From Paralichthys olivaceus (Eukaryota; Chordata; Actinopteri; Pleuronectiformes; Paralichthyidae): a DNA stretch of 64,000 bases. The position numbers were made by a program, and so were the translations under genes. The DNA lies in NCBI RefSeq assembly GCF_024713975.1, contig NC_091094.1:19366501-19430500 (forward strand), given 5' to 3'. The notes below the pieces were generated by a model. That model saw only the letters and a list, made by a program, of their open reading frames with translations. It was not told the DNA's origin and did no database searches. Within the stretch, counting starts at the first letter, position 1. The number at the start of each line of letters is the position of its first letter. Below are positions 1 through 11,347 of the stretch, in pieces.

Positions 1-1629
1 ACATCGTCAGCACAAAGTCTGATTCAGTCACCCATGACTCAAGCTCACTTTTAACACATCGTAATGTTAGATGTGACATCTTTAAGAACGAGCATCAGAT
101 TTTAAAATATGATCTTCAACATTTATCATCAGGATAATTTTAACACATTTTAACCAGAGAACGACTGCTAGGTATGCCACAGTATCATCAGCACAGTGTG
201 GACTGCAGTGTTCCCCAGACAGAGAGGAGACACGGCAGCAGCAGAGCCAGATCAATACCAGATCCACTTGGACCAGTCTCACATGGAGATCATGGTTTTC
301 ATGGCTGACATGCCAGTTGACTGGGTTTCACAGCAAGGACTCAGACACAGAGGCCTGGGCACATTCCACAGAGATTCATTATGGATACAGCACAGCCCAG
401 TGTTTACACTACTGCAGGCAGATCTGTGTCTGAGTCCTCTGGTGGTAGAAAAAAACACCCCCAAATATAAGGAGGCAGAAACAACACATCAATCAGTCTT
501 AATAGTCCATACCAAGTATGGTGAGTGATAAAACCTACAATTTAAAGAAACCTCAACCAACAGAAAGGCCAGTGGGTGCACCCAAGGCTGCAGCATCTAA
601 ACTCTTCTTCTGGTCCAGATGAAAAGGTAAGATTGTCAATCTTCTGTTGTTTCCTGTGTTTAAGATTTGCTCTTTACAACATTTCCCACTATGCAGCTGA
701 TTTTACTGTAACACAGACACACAGAGATATGAAAGTATACTATTGTTCAACAGTCCACCAGTTTCCTTTTATTTGACCTTATCTCTGAAATGTCATATTA
801 AGACATTCCAACTAAAATAATAATAAGATCTTGACTACATCAGAGCAAGTTCTGACATTCATTCATGTATCCTGCAGAAAAATGGCCAAAACCTAACAGA
901 CTCAATCAGAAACTCAACTGAAAAGCTACATAAATAAATAAGGACTCGGTGCATATCTGTAATTGATGTAAGAACAAACTTTTAATGCAGCTGGTGGAGA
1001 TCTCAGTCAACAGATGTTTGTCCAGATGGTTTACACAAGAGATGTTAATCAACTTAGCTCTGTGGCTGAACTGGCCTTAACCCTGGTTATTAAGAAACTG
1101 CTGCTCTGAAATAGAGTTACTTCTCAAGCAAGAGCCTCCAGGCTACATGAAACACATATTCCGTTTGGGAAAAGGCTCATTGCAGATCTACTTCAATGTA
1201 TCATAGTGAAGCAGGTTATTTGAAATCACCAATGCATTTACCTCAACCAAATAGTCGGAGCATATTCCTATAATTTAGAGGATATTGGTTGAATATGAAA
1301 TATAAAGGGTAGCAGCTTCAAGGCTGTCTTTGTTTGCTCAACACTGCATACAAGGCATGCTCTGACCCATCCACAAACTACCCAAACACACAAAGGTGTG
1401 TCTGCCTCCTCTGCCAAGGGAACATACCATGACACACACAACCCACTACAGAGCACACACACTTGTTCCCCAGTGACCACAAATGGAACTACAGTAAAAT
1501 GAGGAACTCATAAGACATCTAAATGAGCCTCATGAATCCATCTTATCCTTTGCAATGAAAGAAATCTTAGAGAGATAATGTTATATATTTACCTCTGTCA
1601 ATGTGGTTATGTTGTCATTGCCTTTTGTC
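1..1629. other. Gene-free stretch, probable paxillin intron 1
   Basis: I see no exon with family resemblance, no RNA gene and no clear transposon here. Open frames are short and look random. The stretch lies downstream of the paxillin-like first exon on the minus strand, so it is most likely part of a long first intron. That is inference, because exon 2 was not found. Confidence 0.4.
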
Positions 1630-2100
1630 TTTTAGCAGGATAATGCAAAGATGTCCATACCAATTGTATTGAAACTTGGTGAAAGGGGTGGATATGGGCA
1701 GAGGAACTTTGAAGTGAAGTCTATAATGGAGGGTTAGGATATTTTTCTGTTACTTTCCTTAACATTGCGATATGTGGGTGTTTTGATGACATTTTGTGAA
1801 TTCCTCAAGTAATAATGCAGAGATCTTTATGAAAAAAATCAGGCATCTGTGCTAATATCTATGAAGACGTGACATTTGGTGCTGATCTGGAAAATGATAA
1901 AAAATTGTGTGAATCAAAATGTATTTCTATACATACATTAGTTTCACCTATATTAGAGAATTTGTATTTTGTGTGTGTTTAATGTGAACAGTTTCCATAC
2001 ATTTTCTGTATCTCATCTCAATACATGCATATGCAATGTGGTGATGAAGTGGCCAACCAGCCTTGGTGGAGGTATGCTCTCTTCTAGTGCCCTTCTAGTT
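1630..2100 (+). repeat. Dispersed fish repeat, fullest plus-strand copy
   Basis: The block contains phrases shared with other places in the window: 'GAAACTTGGTG', 'CATTGCGATAT', 'ATGAAAAAAATCAGGCAT', 'AATATCTATGA', 'TTTGGTG', and near its end 'GGTGGAGGTATGC' and 'TGCCCTTCTAGTT'. Partial copies of the same family occur near 4,810 and 26,990, and an opposite-strand copy at 53,060-53,400. I recognise it as a high-copy teleost interspersed repeat but cannot name the family with certainty. Confidence 0.55.
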
Positions 2101-5100
2101 GAGTAGATATTTTTAGAAAGAGCATGAAAGAGGGAGCTGCCTTCAAGTAATTTCATACGGTATAAACCCTGGAAGATCAAAGTTCCTGTGAAGCTGGCAG
2201 TTTTGAGAGGGTGACAGATGTGCTTCTGCTTACCTAGAATAGTCCACACCTCCATCTAGCAAACTGCCTACATTAATTAAATACAGACATCCCTCTTCAC
2301 TTGCACCTAATGAATACAGGAAAATGGCATTGGCCTTAATGTCCACAATGCTAAATGTGACATGGCAGGGCACAGCTAGGCTCAAACACTGAGGAATGGC
2401 AGTGTGAGTGTCGAGAGAGAGCACAAGTAAAACTGGTAAGAGTGTGCGCGTGGCGCGAAGCAGGAAAATCCTCAGAGGCAAAAAATGGGTTGACACAGAT
2501 TAAGGAGACTCCCTTCCTCCCAGATGAATGGTGTGGATTTTAATTACATGAACGCTGCTCCGCATGGGGCTCATTACAAGAAAGTCAGAGGAAGAGAGAG
2601 AGGGGGGGGGCACTGAGAATAGTCGGGTGGCAGAAGGAAGGATGAATTAAAAAACAGGAAATTTACTATGGAAAGGTAACCATTTGATAAGTCAACTATG
2701 ATGACAGTAAATGTGTGGACAGATGTTGGATCAGCACTTGAATTGTAACTGTTGACAGTCAAAAGCAACATAAAATATAAATGGGATCTAATTAGACGAT
2801 GCAATCCTGGAGCACCACTTTCACTCAGGGGTTTGATCAATATAAATCCAGGACGTCAACAGAGGCAAGCCTCCATTATCCTTGACAGGACATCCTGCCT
2901 GCTTCACACTCCCCCAGCTCCTACTACTGCTGACCACTGCACAGAGAGAGAATGAATCAATGCTGTCTACTACTCAACACATCTATATTTTATTTAGCCC
3001 TGGTTGTTCATGTCAGGAGAAAGGTGCTTGAATAACCTGCAGGGGGTGATGTCGAGTTGTGTGTGAGAGCCTGCTACACTTGTGTTTTTTTTCACTTCCT
3101 CAGGGCTGATTCACAGAACTGGCTTTATCTGAGAGTTTCACATACGCAAAGGCATTCACTGAGATAAGCGCTGACACCGAACTAAGAGGATGATTATCAG
3201 CTGTAAACCTACAAGATTCTCTCTCTCTCTGCTGCTAGTTTGCCAGTCTTCTTCTCTGTCTGCCCCCAAATCTGCATCTCCTTTCTCTCATTCTATCCTT
3301 TCTTCCCTTTTGTATTTGATGTGTTGCAAGGTGCAGGGTTGGCTGATATGAATTCCTAACATGTCAAGGCTCATCTTCCCAATGCAAGAGAAAGAGCAGG
3401 AGACACACAGAAATGTGAGGTACGCAGCAGCTGAACAAGACAGAAGGCAAGATAGGATAGATGAAAGAAAACAAGATGTCAGCTTTTAGACAAAGACATT
3501 TTGTATATCATCTGTTTTGAGTGAAACAGTGTATCAGTTTGCGATTGAAAAATGTAATAACGACTAAAACACCAACAATAAGGGACAATTTATAGTTCTG
3601 TTAGTCAGACATACAAATACACATGGACGTGAAGTGAGTCTTTCATGTTCTGTTGGGAGGGAGGTGGCCTTTCAACCAGACTCAAGCTGACAGACCATCA
3701 CATAAATGACAAATCCCTCTCTCTCCATCCAAAAGAAAGAAAAAAGAAATCAGGACAAGATGGGTGCACAAGCACTTATGCCTGACTCCCCTCTGGGCTT
3801 GTGTTAGACAGCAGAAGGCCTGTGCCTGTATTCATTTGGAACGCTTCAGCAGGCATACACTTCACAAAAACCAAATGCAATCACACTAGAAACACATGCA
3901 AACACAGATCAACAGTTTGACAACAGCACAGCATGCAGGTGCCTCTTAGCCAGGCTGCCTACACATACCAGGGAGAGATGAGGTATCTAGGCCCACTAAA
4001 AATACCTCTCCCCCCCGACACCAACCTGCTTGAGATGTACAGTAGATGATGGATGGCCATGACGGTCACAGTCACAGCTGGACATTTGCAGACCACCCAA
4101 CTAGCCTGTGCTATATATTGCATTTAATTTACAGCAGTCTTCATACACTTTTACACTGTGTAAGAAAGCGCTTTTTGGAGTTTCCTTCAGATCAATGAAG
4201 TGCAGCTACAGATGCTGTTAAAAGGAAATGGAATCACAGCCTGCATTAAGTTATAGAATATGAGCTGCTTACACAGCAGTTTGTACTGTAGAATTGAAAT
4301 AAGAAGCTAGAGCCTTAGCTTCAAATATAAACTGGAAGCCAGGAGGGAAACAGCTAACACTGACCTGTCCAAAGTCAAATTTGGGCCTACCAGCAACCCC
4401 TAATGTACTCGAAAAATTAACATAAAGAAGCTAATTTCCCATTATTTACAAATCTGTCTTTAATTACATCATAGATGACTTTGATACTTATATGCTTCAT
4501 TCTTCTAAATGTATTTCCTCCCACGCTTTTGTGATGAACTTATTTGTATTTGAAGTTTAGACTAACAATGCAGCCACTTCCCATGACACAAGTGACAGCA
4601 GACTGCAGTAAGAGAAAAATCTTTTGACATATAAATATGTATGAGTGCTGCAGTCTAGATGTGTCAAAGCACAGTTAAGATACCTCCCTCTAGTTTAGAA
4701 GGTTGGATCAATACCTCTCCAATAAAACAAGAGACATGATGGAGACTTCAGGGTATTATCTGCATCTCTCTCCTCAGACCAGTCTCATCTTTGTTTTCTT
4801 TCTGAAGCAAACCGTAATGGGCAGATATCTATGGGTGTGTTTAATTTGGTGCGGCTTGATTGTTGGTGGAGCTATAAGATCTATTGAATTCTAATGTTTA
4901 ATTGCTTTGTGCAGCGCAAGAACAGAACATACAACAAATCATATCAACTGAAAACACATTTTTGAATTGTCTTAGTCACACTAAACCACTTGTGATGATT
5001 AACATGCATTTCTCTCTCCTGTCTGCTTCAATTACACAGCTGATTACTTTTGCTTGATGCTTCTTCTGCCACGTTTTTCTGGCTTGTGAGTTTGGTTTGT

Positions 5101-5826
5101 ACCGCTTTTAAATCCTTGCCACAAATCAATTTTCCGTAGGGACAAGAAATATCTAATGAACAGAATAACTAAATGTATAAAATCATTGATTAAATGATGT
5201 TTGAACGTATAAATAATGTATCGTCCTCTACAAATGGCTTTAGGAACTGAAGAGAAAAAAATTAGACTAGAGTAAAGCACTATTCAAAAACTCTCCTTTT
5301 GATGTCTCTCACCCACTTCCTCTTTCTTGTTCCCCACAGTGAAAAGCATTTAGAGGAAAAGGAAATACAGAGGTAGTTTGAGGGTATTTGTGGGCAAGCT
5401 TTCTTGTGGTTTATACCGTATGTTGTCCCCTATGGTTATTTTGGTGCAAGCAACATGGTAACAGCACTTAAAAGTTTCAGCAGGTCCTGAAGGTGAAACT
5501 ATAGGCAATGTTGAGATTGAGGGTGTTATTGAATAGCAGACATAAGCATCTGCATTGGTATTTGTCAATGATACTGTCTAAGGCCTAATGCATACACCTG
5601 ATTTTTCAAATATTCAAATTCAAATTCTTTGTCACGTTTTTTTAAATAAAATATACAAAACTTTCCTCAGGTATAAAATATGAAAACTGTGTAATATGTT
5701 AACAAACTATACATCTAAATGTTTATTTCAAGACCAATGACCAATGATGCATGTAGTTACTATGGTTACAATGATTGAAGAGTGACATTCATGAGTCACA
5801 AGTCTACATAAATATACAAGACTAAA
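2101..5826. other. Gene-free stretch with a partial repeat copy
   Basis: No exon is supported. The short piece at about 4,810-4,895 ('AGATATCTATGGGTGTG', 'TTTGGTGCGG', 'TTGGTGGAG') is a partial copy of the repeat at 1,630-2,100. The rest is AT-rich unique-looking sequence with a few homopolymer runs, such as the G run near 2,604. It is probably paxillin intron 1. Confidence 0.4.
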
Positions 5827-6312
5827 GCCGTTTTCAGACATGACCTTTGGGTAAAATCCGGACAGTCTTTACCCAGAGTTTGTCTTTCACACATGCACAA
5901 CACAGCAGGAGGTTTTCTGCACAGATGCATTCAAAACAGCAACAAATACTCCACATTATTCAGGGGAGAGGTGGAGCAGCCGGGAGCAGCAGACAGAGAC
6001 AGGAAGTGACATATTAACTCTGCTGCGTAAGTCACATGATTTTGTTTACAGAACCCTGAACAATGTCATTTTCTCTTATCACCACAAACTGTCTTGACGT
6101 CTTTGTCGGTGTCTTCCAAGTGTGTGACACCAGGGAATCCCCTGCTGTGTTCACACATCGACTTCTCCTGGATTTCTACAGACTTAATACAAGGAAGTCA
6201 GGTGGATAAAGTCTGTAGAAACTGCGGTGCGTCTCGGACATTTGCGTTCACACATGCACCTCCTCCAGAGAAAATACAGAGGATCTGCAAAGTTAAGTGC
6301 ATGTCTAAAAGC
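5827..6312. mobile_element. MITE-like element, copy 1
   Basis: The left end reads GCCGTTTTCAGACATG and the right end, on the other strand, reads GCTTTTAGACATGCAC, giving imperfect terminal inverted repeats. The interior ('CACATGCACAACACAGCAGG', 'AGATGCATTCA', 'CTCCACATTATTCA', 'ATGTTT/TTTGTTTACAG') matches the element at 10,815-11,347 in order and orientation. There is no transposase-like reading frame, so this is a non-autonomous DNA transposon. The superfamily is not certain. Confidence 0.7.
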
Positions 6313-7675
6313 AAAAAAGTGTGAACATCAGTACAATTATATTCTCAGTGACAATGGTAACATGCTGATGTTAACACTTCTGGGTTAATAATCTCATTGA
6401 CTAAGATCTTGAGATGTGAGATTTTTGAGCTACTACTTGCTGAGATCATCACTCAGCCCCAGTAAGTGTCAGAAGATAGATATCCTTGAGAGACAGATGG
6501 ATGGATTGACATTTTCCCCTTTTCCATAATCACTCATATCTGGGACTGTCTTTTTCTGAGTTGAAGTAGGTCACAGAAACAGGCTGCTCTTTGTCCCTCT
6601 GCAGCAGGACGACTGCAGAGGGAAGAGGGTGGAAAGGAAGGGATAGTGAGGTCTTCAAAACAGGCAAAATGAGTCCACTGGAAAAAAATCAGCTGTATCT
6701 GAATGCCTGAGCCTGAATATGCGTGTGTGTGTGTGCATTTGTAAAGTCTTATTAAGTCTACACCCTTGTAAACCTGTAGAGTCGTAATCCTGACCGAGCA
6801 TCACTGATGCTGTCATTAACCCAAGCGGGGTCTAGATCTGACCGACTGAATGATCCTCTTCAACAAGCCAAAAGCTGATTGTAAATCCGGCTTAAACATA
6901 ATCTGAATTGCACGCACGCACACACACACACACACGCACGCACAATTGCTCGCTTTCACTCACATGGGCATAAACCCCCCCCCCCTACTCCCAATTCATC
7001 AAAGGCCTTCATTGTGATGGCTTTATATCCCAAATAGGGCAGGAGCAGCAGTGTGCTGTGAGTGTGCCAAGGCCAGAGGAAACCTGCTTGGCAAAAACCA
7101 TTTGCTAATAAAACAGCAACGTGTCATCAGAGCCTGCAGACACGGCGCGTATGCAACCTCATTTAGCAGTCAATTAGAGGAAAGCCTGAAATACCACAGT
7201 TACATTTGAAAGGCCATGTGAAAAAAGAGCTGACAAATTTATTAAAACACAAAAAAATGCTATTTTTACGGCAGTTTCCTTTTGAATGGTTGTGGTTGAG
7301 GGTTGCGCAACTAAATCTTCACATCCCGAATAGATGTCATTTCATGTCCAGTTAACGGTACATATCATTACTCATACCTTTTCTCCACAATGTATATATA
7401 GGAGCCATGTCTTTCCAGATGTAAGATGCAACAGCAGATGTCTCCTATCTGTGTGCTGCCAGCAAATGCATGTGACTGTAAGTCTGTGGTTCTCGTCTGT
7501 GGACTCTCCAACCAGGAGATAAGCAGTGTTTGAGTCTTTTGAAGTGAACTGCATGTGGCATAATTTGATATTTATCTTGGCTGGCCAGAGTACTTCTGCT
7601 CAGAGTTATCCCCATTTGTTCTGTTTCACGTTCATTATCCTCAATGTCTGTTTGAGTTGCCATCAAGTTGTTTTC
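6313..7675. other. Gene-free stretch with GT/CA microsatellites
   Basis: No gene is visible. There is a short GT run near 6,721-6,736, a CA run with CG interruptions at about 6,910-6,944, and a C run near 6,976-6,985. The rest is ordinary AT-rich sequence. Confidence 0.5.
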
Positions 7676-7945
7676 GTGGCAGCTGAGGCTCAGGAGGTAC
7701 AGAGGGTCACCCAGAAGGTCGGTGGTTTGATCCCCCGCACCTCCAGTCTGCATTCCAAAGTGTCCTTGGCCAAGATACTAATCTCTAAATTGCCCTTGGC
7801 TGTCCATGAATGGTGTTTGAAAATAGAAAAAGTGCTGTGAATAGAAGATGTGTATTAATGAGTGAATTTCAACGTGTACTGTAAAGCACTTTGATTGGTC
7901 AATATAACTGGGAAAATGCTGTATGAAAAAAGTCTGTTTACCATT
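7676..7945 (+). mobile_element. tRNA-derived SINE-like element
   Basis: The 5' part reads GTGGCAGCTGAGGCTCAGGA, like a tRNA A-box region, followed about 40 bases later by GGTTTGATCCC, a close match to the RNA polymerase III B box. Downstream are 'AAGTGTCCTTGGCCAAGATA', 'AATTGCCCTTGGCTGTCC' and 'TGTAAAGCACTTTGATTGGT'. These are landmarks of a very common teleost SINE family that I recognise. The copy is diverged and not a functional tRNA. Confidence 0.75.
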
Positions 7946-9360
7946 CCTGTCATCAAATGATGAATAATGCTGCTTGTGTTTTAGACACAACAAAATAAAA
8001 AACAGAGCGTTAACATTGCACAATTCATATCGTCATACTGCACAGCCCTCCAGTGGGATCATTGTGGTTTGTGCTGCAATTCAAATTTGGCAATTAGTGT
8101 GGTGTCTATTTATTCTATGCAAAGCTGCTGTTTTCCTGTTAGAGCTCACATCAGAGGATCAGCAGCATCACATCAACTGAGCTGCCAGTCACTGTCAGAC
8201 TCAGTGAGAGGATGAGAGGGGAGCTCAATTCATCAAAGCACGGTGGTGAAAGGCTTATTAGAGCTTTAGGTATACACAAATATCTTATATACCAAAGACA
8301 GAATACAAAATGGTTGTGAGGACACCTTACTTCGACCTCCTTTCACTGACAACATGGTACATCACGCTAATGAGCTGCCGTGGTTGCCTGGAAACAAATG
8401 ATGAAACAGTGAAAACAACAAGAACAGAATTCAGGATTTAATAGAATCCAGGGCAAACCAGTTCCCTCTGCTCACATTAAGGAAGTCAACATAAAATAGG
8501 ACAGGATGAGACATGTCCACAAGTCATGCATGACCAACATAGTGTCTGTGACCTACAGTAGACTATTCTGATGTTAGCGGCAAAAAGACCCTCATGACTG
8601 TCGCTACAGCAAAGGTCACTCAAGGCACTTCCTGTCATGGAACATGAGTCTGGCTGGATGAGAAGCCACCCAATAAAAAGAGAGAGCTCATTGAACTCAG
8701 CTGAAAAACAGCAGGACAGAACATGACTGATGCATGCACTGACTATACTGTGCAACTAGTCTGCAGCTAACACTACACAGATCCTCACTTGAGCCAATGT
8801 TTGTTTTCTGTTTGGTTTCAAGGGTTATTTCCACTAAAACCCTGGTTCCCAAAAAAAACTACAATCGCTGTTCGGATATCGACCCTGCAGGCTGTTGTTG
8901 TGGTGCGCTCGACCCATGAGGGATGACATGACGGTTGGCTGAGTGTAGAGCTGCCGCTGCTTAGTCAGCTTCCCCTTCAGAGCTGCCTGTCCACACTAGC
9001 AGGCTGTGATCAGGAATGTGTTTTGAGAGTCTGTAGGAGTGTGTTTTGTTTGTGTACCATACGTTTCAAAGCCATGCAGCCTTTTCATTTAAAAATCAAC
9101 CAGACAGACTAGAGTAGATACAGCTGAATGTCTCAAACCTTCAGACGCTACATTGATTCTGTGTGTGATTTATGTGCATGTGTCAGGCACAAGAGACTTA
9201 TCATTCAGTGCAGGCAAGCCCCTCATTGCATTAAGCTGAGGGTCACTGGAGATATAAATTGAAAACAACAACTTAGCAGGGAATTATTTTTTTTCTCTTA
9301 AATAAAACTAAAATCAAACTGGAGGGGCTTTCTGACCACAAACTTCCAAGTTCCATCTTA
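7946..9360. other. Gene-free stretch
   Basis: Nothing beyond AT-rich sequence and short chance reading frames is visible. No exon, RNA gene or recognisable transposon is supported. Confidence 0.45.
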
Positions 9361-9378
9361 TATATATATATATATATA
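9361..9378. repeat. (TA)n microsatellite, left flank of transposon
   Basis: This run of alternating TA abuts the left end of the transposon at 9,379. The longer TA run at 10,161-10,212 abuts the right end, so the element appears to have inserted into a TA microsatellite. Confidence 0.8.
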
Positions 9379-10156
9379 TTAGTGCTGTCAGGCAATTAAA
9401 AAAAATAATCTAATTAATTACAGGATTTGTAATTAATTAATCTAATTAATTGCATTATCTGCTAAAGGTCCCCAAATAAAGTATTTGAATTCTAGGACAT
9501 AAAAAAATTGTAGTGCAAGACTAATCAATTGAATACACTAAGAAGAGTAGATTTGAAATCCTAATTTTTATTGGTGAAGTCTGCTGCTTCATAAATGAAA
9601 TTCAAAAGTGAAAGGTCAAGCACATCAGCAAACCAGTTAGGCCAGGTCATTCGTCTACCAAATTCAGCAAGAGTGGGTTAGCGCAGTGAGCTCACCGTAA
9701 CACAAGTTCCACTGTTACGGGTGCTAGCACTAGCAAGTGGAACTTGTCCGGACATGTTTAGCATTTAAGTGATACGTCAGACTGGAGCAGCTTCTGTGAT
9801 AAGAAAACTCCTTTTTACAAAATCTGCAGATCACCACGTTCTTATTGATAGTCCCATCTAAGTTCTTTTAAAAAATAAACTTGCCGTTCAAAGGCCCTAG
9901 TAAGGATTTACTCGCCCCGCTCCCTTCAGTCGCGTCCATGTTTGTTGTTACTCTGCCTTGTTTGTTTGCCTAGCGACGCAAGCAGGAAGTGGCGTAGCAC
10001 TGCCAAGCAGCCTACGGGTCCTTCAATGGACCAAATTTAAAATGCTCGCGCATTGAATAGCCACCTTTGATACTCATAATTAATTGCGATAATTTTAATA
10101 ACGCGTTAATTTGCAGTGTAATTAATTAATCTAATTAACGCGCTAAACTGACAGCC

Positions 10157-10160
<4 letters not shown>
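9379..10160. mobile_element. Non-autonomous DNA transposon, probably hAT-like
   Basis: The left end reads TTAGTGCTGTCAG and the right end, on the other strand, reads TTAGGGCTGTCAG. Both are followed inward by strings of AATTAATTAATCTAATTAA and ACGCGTTAAT. The TAGGGCTGTCA start with ATTAAT-rich subterminal repeats is a pattern I associate with hAT-type vertebrate elements. There is no transposase frame. The middle contains a GC-richer segment (9,900-10,030) that may be captured host sequence or part of the parent element. Confidence 0.7.

Positions 10161-10212
<52 letters not shown>
10161..10212. repeat. (TA)n microsatellite, about 26 units
   Basis: A pure TA dinucleotide run immediately follows the right terminus of the transposon. 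It is the longest perfect microsatellite in the window. Confidence 0.95.
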
Positions 10213-10213
<1 letters not shown>

Positions 10214-10814
10214 CCTAAACAGCAGAAGCAGAGAAACGTGGTCTTCTCGTTATTAGATACAAGTCGGCAGGTGGAGCCTTTACTCATAATGCATGAAACC
10301 CTCTTTTGTTAGAACCTCCCTGTCTGATGAATGCTCAGTTTTAAAAATCCACAGCCTCTTATTGTATTTCAGGCTTTCCTTTCAAGTCCTAAGGCAGGTT
10401 CAGTCTCAAAACCCTTTGAACCATTCTGCTACGTTATCCAGGTTGAATATCATGTTCGCTCAAAATGGCATGCATCAGGCTTCAAGGTATGTTTTATCTC
10501 ATTTGGTGAGTGTGTCAGAGGTGTTGGCCAATCAGCAGCAATGTGTATATAAATCACAATGACAAGAACGTTCATTTCAAGGGAACTAGTGCCAAGTACT
10601 GTGTGTGAAGTTTGTTATACTGTGGGTACTTACAGAATGAAATTACAGTGGCACTGGAAACAAAAGTAATGAAATAAACCAGTTCATTAATTTGTCCTAT
10701 TCAAACAGAAAGACAACACACCAACATCAGACGCACACAAGTCTACAAACCACTCAATGTCATGTATAGTGAGAACCATGCAGGTGAAGATGACACAACA
10801 TATGCATGTCATAA
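10213..10814. other. Gene-free stretch
   Basis: Two overlapping plus-strand frames at 10,293-10,562 are open but resemble no protein family, lack splice or promoter context, and sit between transposons. I treat them as chance. Confidence 0.45.
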
Positions 10815-11347
10815 GCCGTTTTTATACATGACCTGACAGTTTGCCTTTCACACACGCACAACACGGAAGGTGGTTCTTTGCATAGATGCATTCACAACAG
10901 GAACAAAGTCTCCACATTATTCATACAAGAGGTGGTGCAGCAGGCAAAGGTAACGTATCAAGTCTGCTACCAATATCATGTGATCATGTTTACAGCACCC
11001 AAATACCAACGTCTGCTCTTATCACCACACACTCTCTTGACATCTTTGTCAATGATTTCTACATGTATGACACCAGTTTTTCACCAGGAGATATTTGTTT
11101 TCTTCTTGTTTTTTTCCATTTTTGCTCCTGTCGCATGTTACAAGCGTCATTAACCCCCCCACTTGCAAGGGATCCCTGTTGGAGTCACACATCTTATTCT
11201 CTTGAATTTATACAGACTTTATACTAGAAGGCCAGATGGACAAAGTCAGCAGAAGTTTCAGAGCCTCTGATTCTTTGTGTTCACTCATGCACCTCCTCCG
11301 GAGAAAATACTGTGGATCTGCGGAGTTCAGTGCATGTCTGAAAGCAG
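10815..11347. mobile_element. MITE-like element, copy 2
   Basis: It has the same order of landmarks as the element at 5,827-6,312: a GCCGTTTTTATACATGACC left end, 'TCACACACGCACAACACGGA', 'AGATGCATTCACAACAGGAA', 'CTCCACATTATTCA', and a right end that reads GCTTTCAGACATGCAC on the other strand. It differs by small indels and by a C run near 11,153. It is non-autonomous, with no coding capacity. Confidence 0.7.

Noticed and set aside
7676..7760. Possible functional tRNA gene
   Set aside because: A- and B-box-like motifs are present but there is no foldable cloverleaf, and the downstream sequence is that of a SINE.
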